Shown here in pieces: positions 28,966 through 39,300 of a stretch of 64,000 bases of DNA. The stretch is taken from positions 7,087,007 through 7,151,006 of the forward strand of contig OX345642.1 of NCBI GenBank assembly GCA_947044365.1, in the 5' to 3' direction. The stretch is from Petrosia ficiformis. Lineage: Eukaryota; Porifera; Demospongiae; Haplosclerida; Petrosiidae. The position numbers and the translations under genes were made by a program. How positions within the stretch are numbered: the first letter of the stretch is position 1; every line of letters begins with the position of its first letter. The notes below the pieces were generated by a model. The model had not been told where the DNA came from. It saw only the letters and a list, made by a program, of their open reading frames with translations, and made no database searches.

Positions 28966-29040
28966 CTACACAACAGATCGATTAATCTTCAACAAGAGTT
29001 CCCAAAGATCTCTCTTGACCTTTGTGAGTCACCCAATATA
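28966..29040 (+). pseudogene. TRIM-NHL coding fragment in the TRIM C upstream region
   Basis: Same relic as at 25096-25163 (cactacacaacagatcgatt through gtgagtcacccaat). It is closer to the intact coding sequence than the TRIM B copy. Both copies end at the same place, before aagacttcctagagccg. Confidence 0.85.
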
Positions 29041-29178
29041 AAAATAAGACTTCCTAGAGCCGAAAGGTCACAGTGGTTTGTGTGCAGGAGAGTTCTATTT
29101 TATTGTAAGTGTATTATATATTATAATATATTATATATATCATCTCTTTATCATGTTCTACAGGTCATATACTGAGTG

Positions 29179-31356
29179 ATGACTACCAATACTACACAAT
29201 ATAATATCTGTCAATATTGTGATAACATCTATCAAGATCCACGAATCCTTTCTTGTCTCCATTCTTATTGTCTACAATGTATCACTAAGCTACATGTTGA
29301 GGGTACTACCTCTATCACATGTCCCACTTGTAATCAATCCACTACTATACATGATGAAGATGTGTCTTCTCTCCCACGTAATGTCCGATTAAGTGAAGAA
29401 ACTAAACAAGACAAGATCTTATGTAAGGTGACCTCCACTTCTCCTCCTCCATGTGACTCATGTGATGAGAACTCTTCTATAGCTTACTGTACAGAGTGTG
29501 ACAATCTCTTATGTAACAAGTGTTGGGAATATCATCAGGGGCTCAAACTTTTGCGTTCACACTCTTCCTTCACTCTCAAAGAAGCTCAGAACATGATTCG
29601 AGATAAACTCATCAAGATGCTACCCTCTTCTTCTTCCACATCTCCCATGTGTCATGATCATGATAATCAGATACTTGACTTATATTGTCAAGAGTGTACT
29701 ATTCCAGTATGTGTCAAGTGTACTATTATTAGTCACAAGGGTCATCCAGTTCATGAGGTCAGTAAACAGATCATACAAAACAAGGAGGAGATACAACAAG
29801 GTCTAGAGGGATTTTCGGTGTCTCAGAAACATCTCAAGGAGGTCATGACAGCTGGTAAAGAGATGAAGAAAAAGATCAAAGCTCGTAAGAATGAGGTGGA
29901 CACTATCATTCGACAAGCATTTGCTAAACTTCAACAGCTTCTTCATCAACGTGAGGAAGCCTTGTTAACTAAAAGTAGTGAAGAAGCCATGGCCAAGGAG
30001 GTACGTCTCTCTATTCAACTGGAAGGTATCCAACGTCTGTTAGAGTCCATTACTCACTGTCACTCTCTTGCCTCCATTGCTACTAGTGAGTACAGTGATG
30101 TTGAGTTACTCTCTATTGCTCATACACTACACAACAGATCTATTTATCTTCAACAACAGTTCTTAGAGATCTCTCTTGACCTTTGTGAGTCACCCAATAT
30201 ATCAGTAGAAGTTAATACTGATACACTAGCTACTATGATAACAGAGTTTGGGTGTGTATCTGATACCTCTCCTAGTAATAGTACAGCTGTAATACCTCGT
30301 AACAGGTTGGCTGTAGGAGCTGAGATGAAAGTCAAGGTGGTCTCTAGGGATATCAGAGGACAGGAATTAGATCACCGAGAAGAAGTGGTGAGATGTAGAC
30401 TCACTGCTGTTGGAAAGAGAAGTATAGAGTGTCAAGTTACAGATAATAATGATGGTACATATCTTGTCTCTGTTACACCTCAACAATCAGGTCAACATAA
30501 GCTCTCCATTACTATACGTGGTCAGGATATCCAGAGTATTCCATTTGACCTGAGTGTGGTCACACAACGTGATTACACTAAACTCAAAGATCCAGTACAA
30601 ACAATCACTGGAATTAATGGTCCCATGAATATTGCCTTCTCTGATAATGGTGACATGTTTGTTACTAGTAATATAGACCATTGTATACATGTGTATAATA
30701 GTAGTGGGAAGACCATTGGTTCTTATGGAAGTGGTGAGCTACAGTTTCAAAATCCTCATGGAATAGTTATCAGTGGAGAGGTAGTTTATGTAGCCGAGTG
30801 TGGAGGAAACAGGATTCACAAGTTGACAACAGGAGGAGAGTTTCTTGGTACCTTTGGACAGATGGGTTTTGGTGTTGGACAGTTTATTGGACCATGGGGA
30901 ATAAACATTAGTCCTGAAGGAAAGGTGTATGTAGCAGATACAGAAAATAGTCGTATCCAGGTATTCCATTCTGACTGGACTCTATCTCACATTATTGATG
31001 GGAAAGTATCAGGTGATAGAAAGTTCTCTCGTCCAATGGGTATAGCTTTTGATATATCAGGTGATGTTCATGTGATTGGATGTAGTTCCAATTCAGTGAC
31101 AGTCTTTACTCCTAGTGGACAGTTTGTACGTAAGTATGATCAAACACATTTGTGGAATCCAGTTGGTATAGCTATAGATTCAGCAGATTATTCACTAGTA
31201 GTGAATCTTACTTCAGGTTATCTGTCTATCTATGATCGCAGTGGAAGTTTTATCCATTCAATAGAAGGATTTAAGTATCCACGTGGAGTATCAGTATCAC
31301 CTGATGGATCAGTATGGGTGGCTGATTATGGTAGCAGTAGACTTGTAAAGTACTGA
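29179..31356 (+). CDS. TRIM-NHL protein C (full architecture)
   Basis: Single coding exon, 725 residues from ATG 29179, after a 5'UTR intron at 29105-29163. RING, B-box 1 (CDSCDENSSIAYC), B-box 2 (MCHDHDNQILDLYC), coiled coil, filamin repeat and six NHL blades are all present, as in A. It differs from A mostly at isolated loop positions of the NHL propeller, for example TGINGPMN, HLWNPVG and VVNLTSGYLS, where A has TGINSPMY, HLNCPIG and VANYFSSSLS. One blade-1 linker lacks three residues (SSGKTIGS instead of SSGKKKTTIGS). Predicted E3 ligase; ligand unknown. Confidence 0.93.
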   Translation: MTTNTTQYNICQYCDNIYQDPRILSCLHSYCLQCITKLHVEGTTSITCPTCNQSTTIHDEDVSSLPRNVRLSEETKQDKILCKVTSTSPPPCDSCDENSSIAYCTECDNLLCNKCWEYHQGLKLLRSHSSFTLKEAQNMIRDKLIKMLPSSSSTSPMCHDHDNQILDLYCQECTIPVCVKCTIISHKGHPVHEVSKQIIQNKEEIQQGLEGFSVSQKHLKEVMTAGKEMKKKIKARKNEVDTIIRQAFAKLQQLLHQREEALLTKSSEEAMAKEVRLSIQLEGIQRLLESITHCHSLASIATSEYSDVELLSIAHTLHNRSIYLQQQFLEISLDLCESPNISVEVNTDTLATMITEFGCVSDTSPSNSTAVIPRNRLAVGAEMKVKVVSRDIRGQELDHREEVVRCRLTAVGKRSIECQVTDNNDGTYLVSVTPQQSGQHKLSITIRGQDIQSIPFDLSVVTQRDYTKLKDPVQTITGINGPMNIAFSDNGDMFVTSNIDHCIHVYNSSGKTIGSYGSGELQFQNPHGIVISGEVVYVAECGGNRIHKLTTGGEFLGTFGQMGFGVGQFIGPWGINISPEGKVYVADTENSRIQVFHSDWTLSHIIDGKVSGDRKFSRPMGIAFDISGDVHVIGCSSNSVTVFTPSGQFVRKYDQTHLWNPVGIAIDSADYSLVVNLTSGYLSIYDRSGSFIHSIEGFKYPRGVSVSPDGSVWVADYGSSRLVKY

Positions 31357-31666
31357 ATGTATTACTAATAATTTATTACACATTAATTATGTACATAGTA
31401 TAGTAAATATATATCACATAATTACATTAAATAACAATTAATTTTTGTAGTGATTATAAATGTTTTATTAAAATCATAATTAGTATAATTACGTAAGTTA
31501 CAATACCATCATGAATGCTATGAATTATATAATAATTGAAACTGTTTTACTGTCCACTTCCAGGCTTCTCTCCCTCCTGTTTATCTCCCCATCTTTCTCC
31601 TTCCTTCGGTCCCTAGCTCTCTCGCAAACCCTCTTCCCACAAACATCTTTTGGCTTCTTCCTTCAG

Positions 31667-32214
31667 GAGTACTTCTGCATTATCTCTTATCAAATAATAT
31701 TTGGATTACCTGTATAATTGATGGGTAGATAGATGGATGGATAGATATGAGACTGATGGATAGATATGAGACTGATGGATAGATAGATGGATGGACTAGA
31801 AATCCTGGTTAGATTGAAGAACAGATGATGTAATATATTAATTACGAATAGATGAAACAAACGTTCATTCATCTCTTTCCATAATCCATCTATTCATCCC
31901 TTCCGCCCATACAGGTTTGACATAGATAAATGAAGAGATAGTTTGAAATGTCATTCTCTTTTTGTAAATCAGTTATAACAATGGGTGTGTTTACTAATAG
32001 GATGTTCCTCTATGCTGTGGGTGGTTCTCTATTGGGACAATTATTAGTTATTTATTTTCCTCTTCTTCAAATCATATTTCAAACTGAAGCATTATCATTA
32101 ATAGATATCATATTGTTGTCTATATTATGTTCCTCTGTTCTTATTGTGGATGAGGTATGGAAAGGACTACTAAGATGGAGAGAACAGAGAAGAGACAAAC
32201 TCTATAATGTTTAA
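31667..32214 (+). pseudogene. Broken copy of the Ca2+-ATPase 3' end (fragment 2)
   Basis: 31667-31712 matches the start of exon 19 with an internal deletion. From about 31970 to 32214 the final exon is nearly identical to 24404-24662 and ends at a TAA, with a 9-bp loss near the stop. The acceptor is destroyed: the parental cttttagagtaaatc is reduced to ttttgtaaatc, so it cannot be spliced as the parent is. An open frame remains because the copy is young, not because it is likely used. Confidence 0.9.
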
Positions 32215-32289
32215 GTAACTACACACACTTAAAATTGTTTTATAATTATCAGATTTTGTTTAGTTGTATGAATTGTGTCAGTTCCCACT

Positions 32290-32533
32290 TAGTCTCACAG
32301 CTCAACCTCTCACCATAAAAGGGAGGGTTTGGTTCAACCTCATCTGTAAAACTGTTGGAAAAAAATATTCTATTGGAGTTACATAAAGTATGCACCCACA
32401 CATATCACACTCATCACATTGGTATGTTTACGCTAATATATGGCCATGTTGTTGCTTCAGTTACAATGTTAGTAGATTACATTGAACCAGCCCCTCCCTT
32501 TTACAGCGAGGGCCAGGCTGGGCTGCGAGACTA
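32290..32533. mobile_element. MITE-like element with about 47-bp imperfect terminal inverted repeats
   Basis: 32290-32336 (tagtctcacagctcaacctc to ggttca) is the imperfect reverse complement of 32483-32533. The core is about 146 bp with no coding potential. It lies between fragment 2 of the pump gene and TRIM D, where the other repeat units have no equivalent. Confidence 0.72.
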
Positions 32534-32945
32534 ATTCTCACCTTAACTCAGTCCATAATGTCTATACATGTTTTGGATGGAGGTTGAAAACAAACCCATA
32601 GTAACATTGTCAATACAAATCAGTACGTATAGGGTTAGCTTGGAGATGAACCACTGTGATGGATTTGAGGACAATATACTGGCAATTTACTTATGTGAGG
32701 AACTGGTATCAGATCTATAGACACATCTTATTATTATAATATTCAGTGAAAAGATCTGTTTCATTTTGAACCACAAGAGCCCATAAAACTTCTGGTATTA
32801 CATAATCTAGTAATTAAAAAATATAATTAGATATTAAATATCCGCCCTTTCAGCTATTATTTATTGTAAGTATATTATATATTATAATATATTTTATATA
32901 TATTATCTAATTCTTTATCATGTTCTACAGGTCATATACTGAGTG

Positions 32946-34868
32946 ATGGCTACCAATACTACACAATATAATATCTGTCAATATTGTGATAACATCTATC
33001 AAGATCCACGAATCCTTTCTTGTCTCCATTCTTATTGTCTACAATGTATCACTAAGCTACATGTTGAGGGTACTACCTCTATCACATGTCCCACTTGTAA
33101 TCAATCCACTACTATACCTGATGAAGATGTGTCTTCTCTTCCACGTAATGTCCGATTAAGTGAAGAAACTAAACAAGACAAGATCTTATGTAAGGTGACC
33201 TCCACTTCTCCTCTTCCATGTGACTCATGTGATGAGAACTCTCCTATAGCTTACTGTACAAAGTGCGATGATCTCTTGTGCCACAAGTGTTGGGAACATC
33301 ACCAGGGACTCAAACGTTTGCGTTCACACTCTTCCTTCACTCTCAAAGAAGCTCAGAACACAAGCCGAGATAAACTCATCAAGATGCTACCCTTTTCTTC
33401 TTCCTCATCTCCCATGTGTCATGATCATGATAATCAGATGCTTGACTTATATTGTCAACAGTGTACTATTCCAGTATGTGTCAAGTGTACTATTATTAGT
33501 CACAAGGGTCATCCAGTTCATGAGGTGAGTAAACAGATCATACAAAACAAGGAGGAGATACAACAAGGTCTAGAGGGATTTCCAGTGTCTCAGGAACATC
33601 TCAAAGAGCTCATGACAGCTTGTGAAGAGATGAAGAAAAAGATCGAATCTCGCAAGAATGAGGTGGACACTATCATTCAACAAGCATTTGCTGAACTTCA
33701 ACAGCTTCTTCATCAACGTGAGGAAGCCTTGTTGGCTAAAAGTAGTGAAGAAGCCATGGCCAAGAGGGTACGTCTCTCTATTCAACTGGAAGGTATCCAA
33801 CGTCTGTTAGAGTCCATTACTCACTGTCACTCTCTTGCCTCCATTGCTACTGGTGAGTATAGTGATGTTGAGTTACTCTCTATTGCTCATACACTACACA
33901 ACAGATCTATTAATCTTCAACAACAGTTCTCAGAGATCTCTCTCGACCTTTGTGAGTCACCCAATATATCAGTAGAAGTTAATACTGATACACTAGCTAC
34001 TATGATAACAGAGTTTGGGTGTGTATCTGATACCTCTCCTAGTAATAGTACAGCTATCAAGAGGGATATCACACAACGTGATTACACTAAACTCAAAGAT
34101 CCAGTACAAACAATTACTGATACGAAGAGACCCATGTATATCGCCTTCTCTGATAATGGTGACATGTTTGTCACTAGTTATAGTGAACATTGTATACATG
34201 TGTATGACAGTAGTGGGAAGAAGACTACCATTGGTTCTAATGAAAGTGGTGAGCTACAGTTTCAATCACTTCGTGGAATAGCTATCAGTGGAGAGGTAAT
34301 TTATGTTGCTGAGCAGGGAAGAAACATGATTCATAAGTTGACAACAGGAGGAGAGTTTCTTGGTACCTTTGGACAGAAGGGGTCTGATGTTGGACAGTTC
34401 AATAGACCATGGGGAATAAACATTAGTCCTGAAGGAAAGGTGTATGTAGCAGATGCAGGAAACCATCGTATCCAGGTATTCCATTCTGACTGGACTGTAT
34501 CTCACATTATTGATGGGAAGGTATCAGGTGATGGAAGTTTCAATAGTCCATTTGGTATCGCTTTTGATATATCAGGTGATGTTCATGTGACTGGATGTAG
34601 TTCCAATTCAGTGACAGTCTTTACTCCTAGTGGTCAGTTTGTACGCAAGTATGATCAAACACATTTGAGTGATCCAGTTGGTATAGCTATAGATTCAGCA
34701 GGTTATTCACTAGTAGTGAACAGTGATTCGGCTTCTCTGTCTATCTATGATCCCAGTGGAAAATTTATCCATTCAATAGAAGGATTTAATAATCCATATG
34801 GAGTATCAGTATCATCTGATGGATCGGTATGGGTGGCTGATTACGATAATAAAATTGTGAAGTACTAA
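32946..34868 (+). CDS. TRIM-NHL protein D (filamin repeat deleted)
   Basis: Single coding exon, 640 residues from ATG 32946, after a 5'UTR intron at 32865-32930. RING, both B-boxes and the coiled coil are intact. The chain then passes from SPSNSTAI through KRDI directly to TQRDYTKLKDPVQTI, so about 90 residues equal to the filamin/ABP280 repeat are lost in frame; the six NHL blades follow intact. In TRIM71-type proteins the filamin repeat positions the NHL domain, so D should differ in geometry. The deletion ends lie near short agggatatca/acacaacgtg words, consistent with recombination between microhomologies. Last member of the B-C-D array. Confidence 0.93.
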   Translation: MATNTTQYNICQYCDNIYQDPRILSCLHSYCLQCITKLHVEGTTSITCPTCNQSTTIPDEDVSSLPRNVRLSEETKQDKILCKVTSTSPLPCDSCDENSPIAYCTKCDDLLCHKCWEHHQGLKRLRSHSSFTLKEAQNTSRDKLIKMLPFSSSSSPMCHDHDNQMLDLYCQQCTIPVCVKCTIISHKGHPVHEVSKQIIQNKEEIQQGLEGFPVSQEHLKELMTACEEMKKKIESRKNEVDTIIQQAFAELQQLLHQREEALLAKSSEEAMAKRVRLSIQLEGIQRLLESITHCHSLASIATGEYSDVELLSIAHTLHNRSINLQQQFSEISLDLCESPNISVEVNTDTLATMITEFGCVSDTSPSNSTAIKRDITQRDYTKLKDPVQTITDTKRPMYIAFSDNGDMFVTSYSEHCIHVYDSSGKKTTIGSNESGELQFQSLRGIAISGEVIYVAEQGRNMIHKLTTGGEFLGTFGQKGSDVGQFNRPWGINISPEGKVYVADAGNHRIQVFHSDWTVSHIIDGKVSGDGSFNSPFGIAFDISGDVHVTGCSSNSVTVFTPSGQFVRKYDQTHLSDPVGIAIDSAGYSLVVNSDSASLSIYDPSGKFIHSIEGFNNPYGVSVSSDGSVWVADYDNKIVKY

Positions 34869-35449
34869 TAGTGTAATGAATAATTAATGTTCGTAATTAC
34901 AGGTAATATAGCATTTTGGTATTTGTATAATAATTAATAATTGTTATAAAAATTTAATATATATGTAATCATACATTTATTATCAGTGAAATAATAATAG
35001 TATTCATAACTGATACTAACACAATAAATAAACAAAACAAACAAACAAACACAGTTACTTGTTGCAAGAATGAAAATTAAAAATCACATGATTAAATTAA
35101 TAACAGGAAGTGACACACCCACTAATAATTATGAATAAAATTTGAAAATTTTTTTAAACTGTACTAATTTTCAAACAGTGGATGTATTCTACAATCAATG
35201 CACCCTAAACAGGACCCTTTAGACGAGGGTCTGAAAAGGGCTTGTCAAACTGAGATATATGAATAGTATTAATAATAGGAATATAAAGAATTGGATTTGG
35301 TTTTATGAATCGTATTTTTCATAGTTTTCTGAGTAATATGAGCTGAGAATTGAAGATAAGAAGTACAGATAAAGGAAATACAATTAAATATATGATATGA
35401 CGAATGGAATGGAATACAATGTGACAGATATTAGGATGATGTCATTAGC
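34869..35449. other. Convergent intergenic region between TRIM D and the SOWAH-like gene
   Basis: AT-rich 3' flanks of both genes. Contains aataaa words at 35022 and an (aaac)n run near 35035-35050. No gene recognised. Confidence 0.55.
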
Positions 35450-35794
35450 TCACCTTCTCTTTTCTTTTCCATTAACTTGATATTTTTTTTTTCTAAAACT
35501 GAATCCCTTCTTAACACTTCGTGGAGATGATATTTGCTTCTTATTGCCCTATATATAAATAGATAGATAGATAGATAGATAGATAATCATTCATTCATAC
35601 CTTTTCAGTAAGGTCTTTGTCAATATGTCCAGTTGAATTCCATTGTCGTTTGAGAGTAGTGGCTGACTGAGTACCACCACCACGTGACATATTGAATGAA
35701 TTGAATGGTGCTCCCATAGCAATGGCCAACGAAGCTAAAATAAATATTAATATTGTAATAGAATCAATCACATTTTATCTTCTGCTTGTCTATG

Positions 35795-35825
<31 letters not shown>

Positions 35826-35999
35826 GTGTCTATATTTCTGTCTATCTGTGTCTATATGTCTGTCTATTTATGTGTCTGTCTGTCTGTCTGTCTATCTACG
35901 TGTCTGTCTGTCTTACCATTTCTGAAACCGGGTAGAGGTGTCAAACCAATTCTTAATGAACCTATAAACACGAGAAGCAGATTCATGTACATGCAATAC

Positions 36000-36056
<57 letters not shown>

Positions 36057-36270
36057 TACAATACAATGTACTCACCTCTCACTGACTCAGAAGCTGATCT
36101 TGGTAACAAATCGATAGGTCTTCTTCCTGAATGATCTCTGATATTAACTGAAGCATCTAAAAATTAATGAATAGATATTCTCATATACATATATGTATGG
36201 TAGATAGATAGATAGATGAACGGATGGATGGATAGATAAATAGATATATATATATATATATATATATATG

Positions 36271-36303
<33 letters not shown>

Positions 36304-39300
36304 GAATAGATGGATGGATAGATAGATAGATATATATAGAGATGGATGGAGGATGGATGGATGAATAGATAGATAAATAGATAGATAAATAGATAGCTAG
36401 ATATTATATAGATAGATAGATAAATAGATAGATAGATAGATAGATGGATAGATAAATGGATGGATAGATAGATAGATAGACTCACTATGTTCATAAACTA
36501 ATGATCTTATTATTCTTTCATGCCCACATTCAGCTGCTATATGTAAAGGGGTCAAACCCTATAATAATTATAATAATTATAATTATGTATTTGATAATTA
36601 ACAAAGTACTTACTCCCTTTTGTTGTTATTTGTTGTTTGTTGTGCAAAAATAAGTCCATATAATATCATGTAAAGAAAATATGTAATTAACAATATGTAT
36701 GTATGTACGTACGTATGTATGTATGTATGTATGTATGTATGTATGTATGTATGTATGTACATGTATGTATGCATGCATGTATGTATGTATGTATGCATGC
36801 ATGCATGTATGTATGTATGTTGCATGTATGTACATATGTATATATATGAACTCACATTCTGATAGTTTCATAGATAGAGGAGTATTTAGAAAGAGAGAGA
36901 AAACAGTAATTAATATTAATTATAATTAGCCCCACCCACCCAACTACACTCACCGATTTAATATCCACTTTAGCTCCACTGACAATGAGAGCAGCAATGA
37001 TGTCCTCTCTACCTAGTTTAACAGCCCAGTGTAGTGCAGTCTAACAAGACAAAGAGAGAGAGGATGATGAAATGGAAGAGGAGGAAGAGGAGGAAGAGGA
37101 GGAAGAGGAGGAAGAGGAGGAGGAAGAGGAATAGGGTGGATTTATACAGGGATCACCTACTCCTTTCACACCAACTACCCTTTCTTGCCTACTTGACATA
37201 CTGTAAGATTGCAGTTTTCTTTGCTGTAAATTGTTTATTGGAGTGTTTAGAGTACAACTACATGTATATATGTATGAGAAGCTAAAATAATAACATCATT
37301 ATCTGAAACGACAGATTTTGCAATGCAAAAATCAGAAATTTGAATTTCGCGAGAATACTTAAATGCTCACGGTTCTAACAGGTAATATTATTGATCAAAA
37401 CCACTTTGGAAACATAATAAGGACATCATTATCTAACTCTAGAAACAGTTTTGGCTCAATCTGAAATGACAGATTTTGCATACAAAAATCAATACCAAGG
37501 CTATAGTTCAGGGTAAAAATTCGAATTTCATTTTTTGATATTTCAAACACTTTTAAACTGTTGGATATACTACTAAACATGATTTAAAAGCTATAAAATC
37601 CACAGCAAGTATTCCAGTGTTCATAGAGAAAAGCAACCTTGTAGTGAAAGAGTAGGTGAACCAGTCATTATCAAGATTTAGGAAAGAATGATGAGATAGT
37701 ACTATAACTTACCCATCCATATAGAAATCCCTTTCTGTTAATATAGCTAGTATCTGCCATTATCATTCTATGTATGGTATCAATATTACCATCTATTAAT
37801 GCATGCATCCATTCTTTCTCTAATGCATCTATCTCTATAATATAATTCTCATATCTCTCATCAAGAGGAGCTGAAGGGTTAATTAATTTAAAATATAATT
37901 ATCTGTACATTTGTCAATACATACTGTATGTACATGTATGTAAGTGTGTGTGTGTGTGTGTGTGTGTGTATGTATGGTCTATGTATGTATGTATGTACAT
38001 GTATGTATGTATGTATGTATGTATGTATGTATGTACGTACGTACGTACGTACGTACGTATGTAAACTCACAATCACGATCTGGGTCTTCAATTGATAATA
38101 ACTAAATAGATAAACAAATGATAAATGTATTGTCACATGACATATCATGTGATACTCACCTCCTCTTTAGAATTTGTAAAAAGTTCATCAGAATTTCGAG
38201 ATAGTCTATGTGACAACTATAATAACAAAAAATAAACATCATCTGTATGTATGTATGTATGTGTGTATGTATGTGTGTCGTTAGTCAGTCTTCAATCTAT
38301 TTATATAGTTGTGTTCTATTTAAATAGTCTTGTTGTATGTCTCACATTTCTAGGAGTTCCTTTGATAGACTGTCTTGTGAGCGTATCAAGATTAGCTAAA
38401 ATATTATAAATAATAATAAATATAATTATAATATCATTCTTACAATTTCTAGCATTTACAGCCAAAGATCTTCGTATCTGAGTACCGGCATTAGAATGTG
38501 ACCTTTGAACTCTGCTATCAGGTGGAGTGGGTTCTCTCTTGAGACCAAGATAATTACCACTGCTACCACCTGAGAGAGAGGGGGGAGAGAGGGAGGGAGG
38601 TGAGGGAAGGAGGTGAGGGAGAGAGGTGAGATGAGGGAGGGAGGAATGGGGGGAGAGAAAAAGCGACAGAGCGAGTAAATATTGATAAACATTATGTTTC
38701 AGAATCCCTTACTGTGGTTACTAGCTGAACTAGATGATCTGGGCATTCTATTTCTACGTGGACTACTACTACCTCTCGTATCATTATTATCATTATTGTG
38801 TGATGGTACTACACTACCTGGAGTATATTGCTTGATGAGCTGTTGTACACCTACTTCAACATCATTAACTAAATGATAGAACAATGGATGAAATAATGGA
38901 ACAATGGATGAAATAATGGATGAAATAATGAAACAATGGATGAAATAATGGATGAAACAATGGATGAAATAATGTATGAAACGATGGAACAATGGATGAA
39001 TTAGTTGAAAAATGGATGGAGATAGTGGATAGATAGATTGATGGATTTATATATAGATATACACAGATACATACATTGTGATCCTTTGCTATTAGTCTTC
39101 GTAATAGTAACTACTGGAGTAACATCAACAGGAGGAGGTGATGAGGTAGAATGTATACTCGATAATGAACTATCTACAGAGAGAGATAATAATTATAACA
39201 CTATATTATAATATACATATACATACATACATACATACATACATGTACATACATGTATTGCCCATTACATGTTGTGTGAATACACACGACATGTTAATTA

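Noticed and set aside
31948..32214. Separate short membrane protein gene (MSFSFCKSV start)
   Set aside because: Near-identical copy of the Ca2+-ATPase last exon, without acceptor or promoter; treated as a pseudogene fragment.
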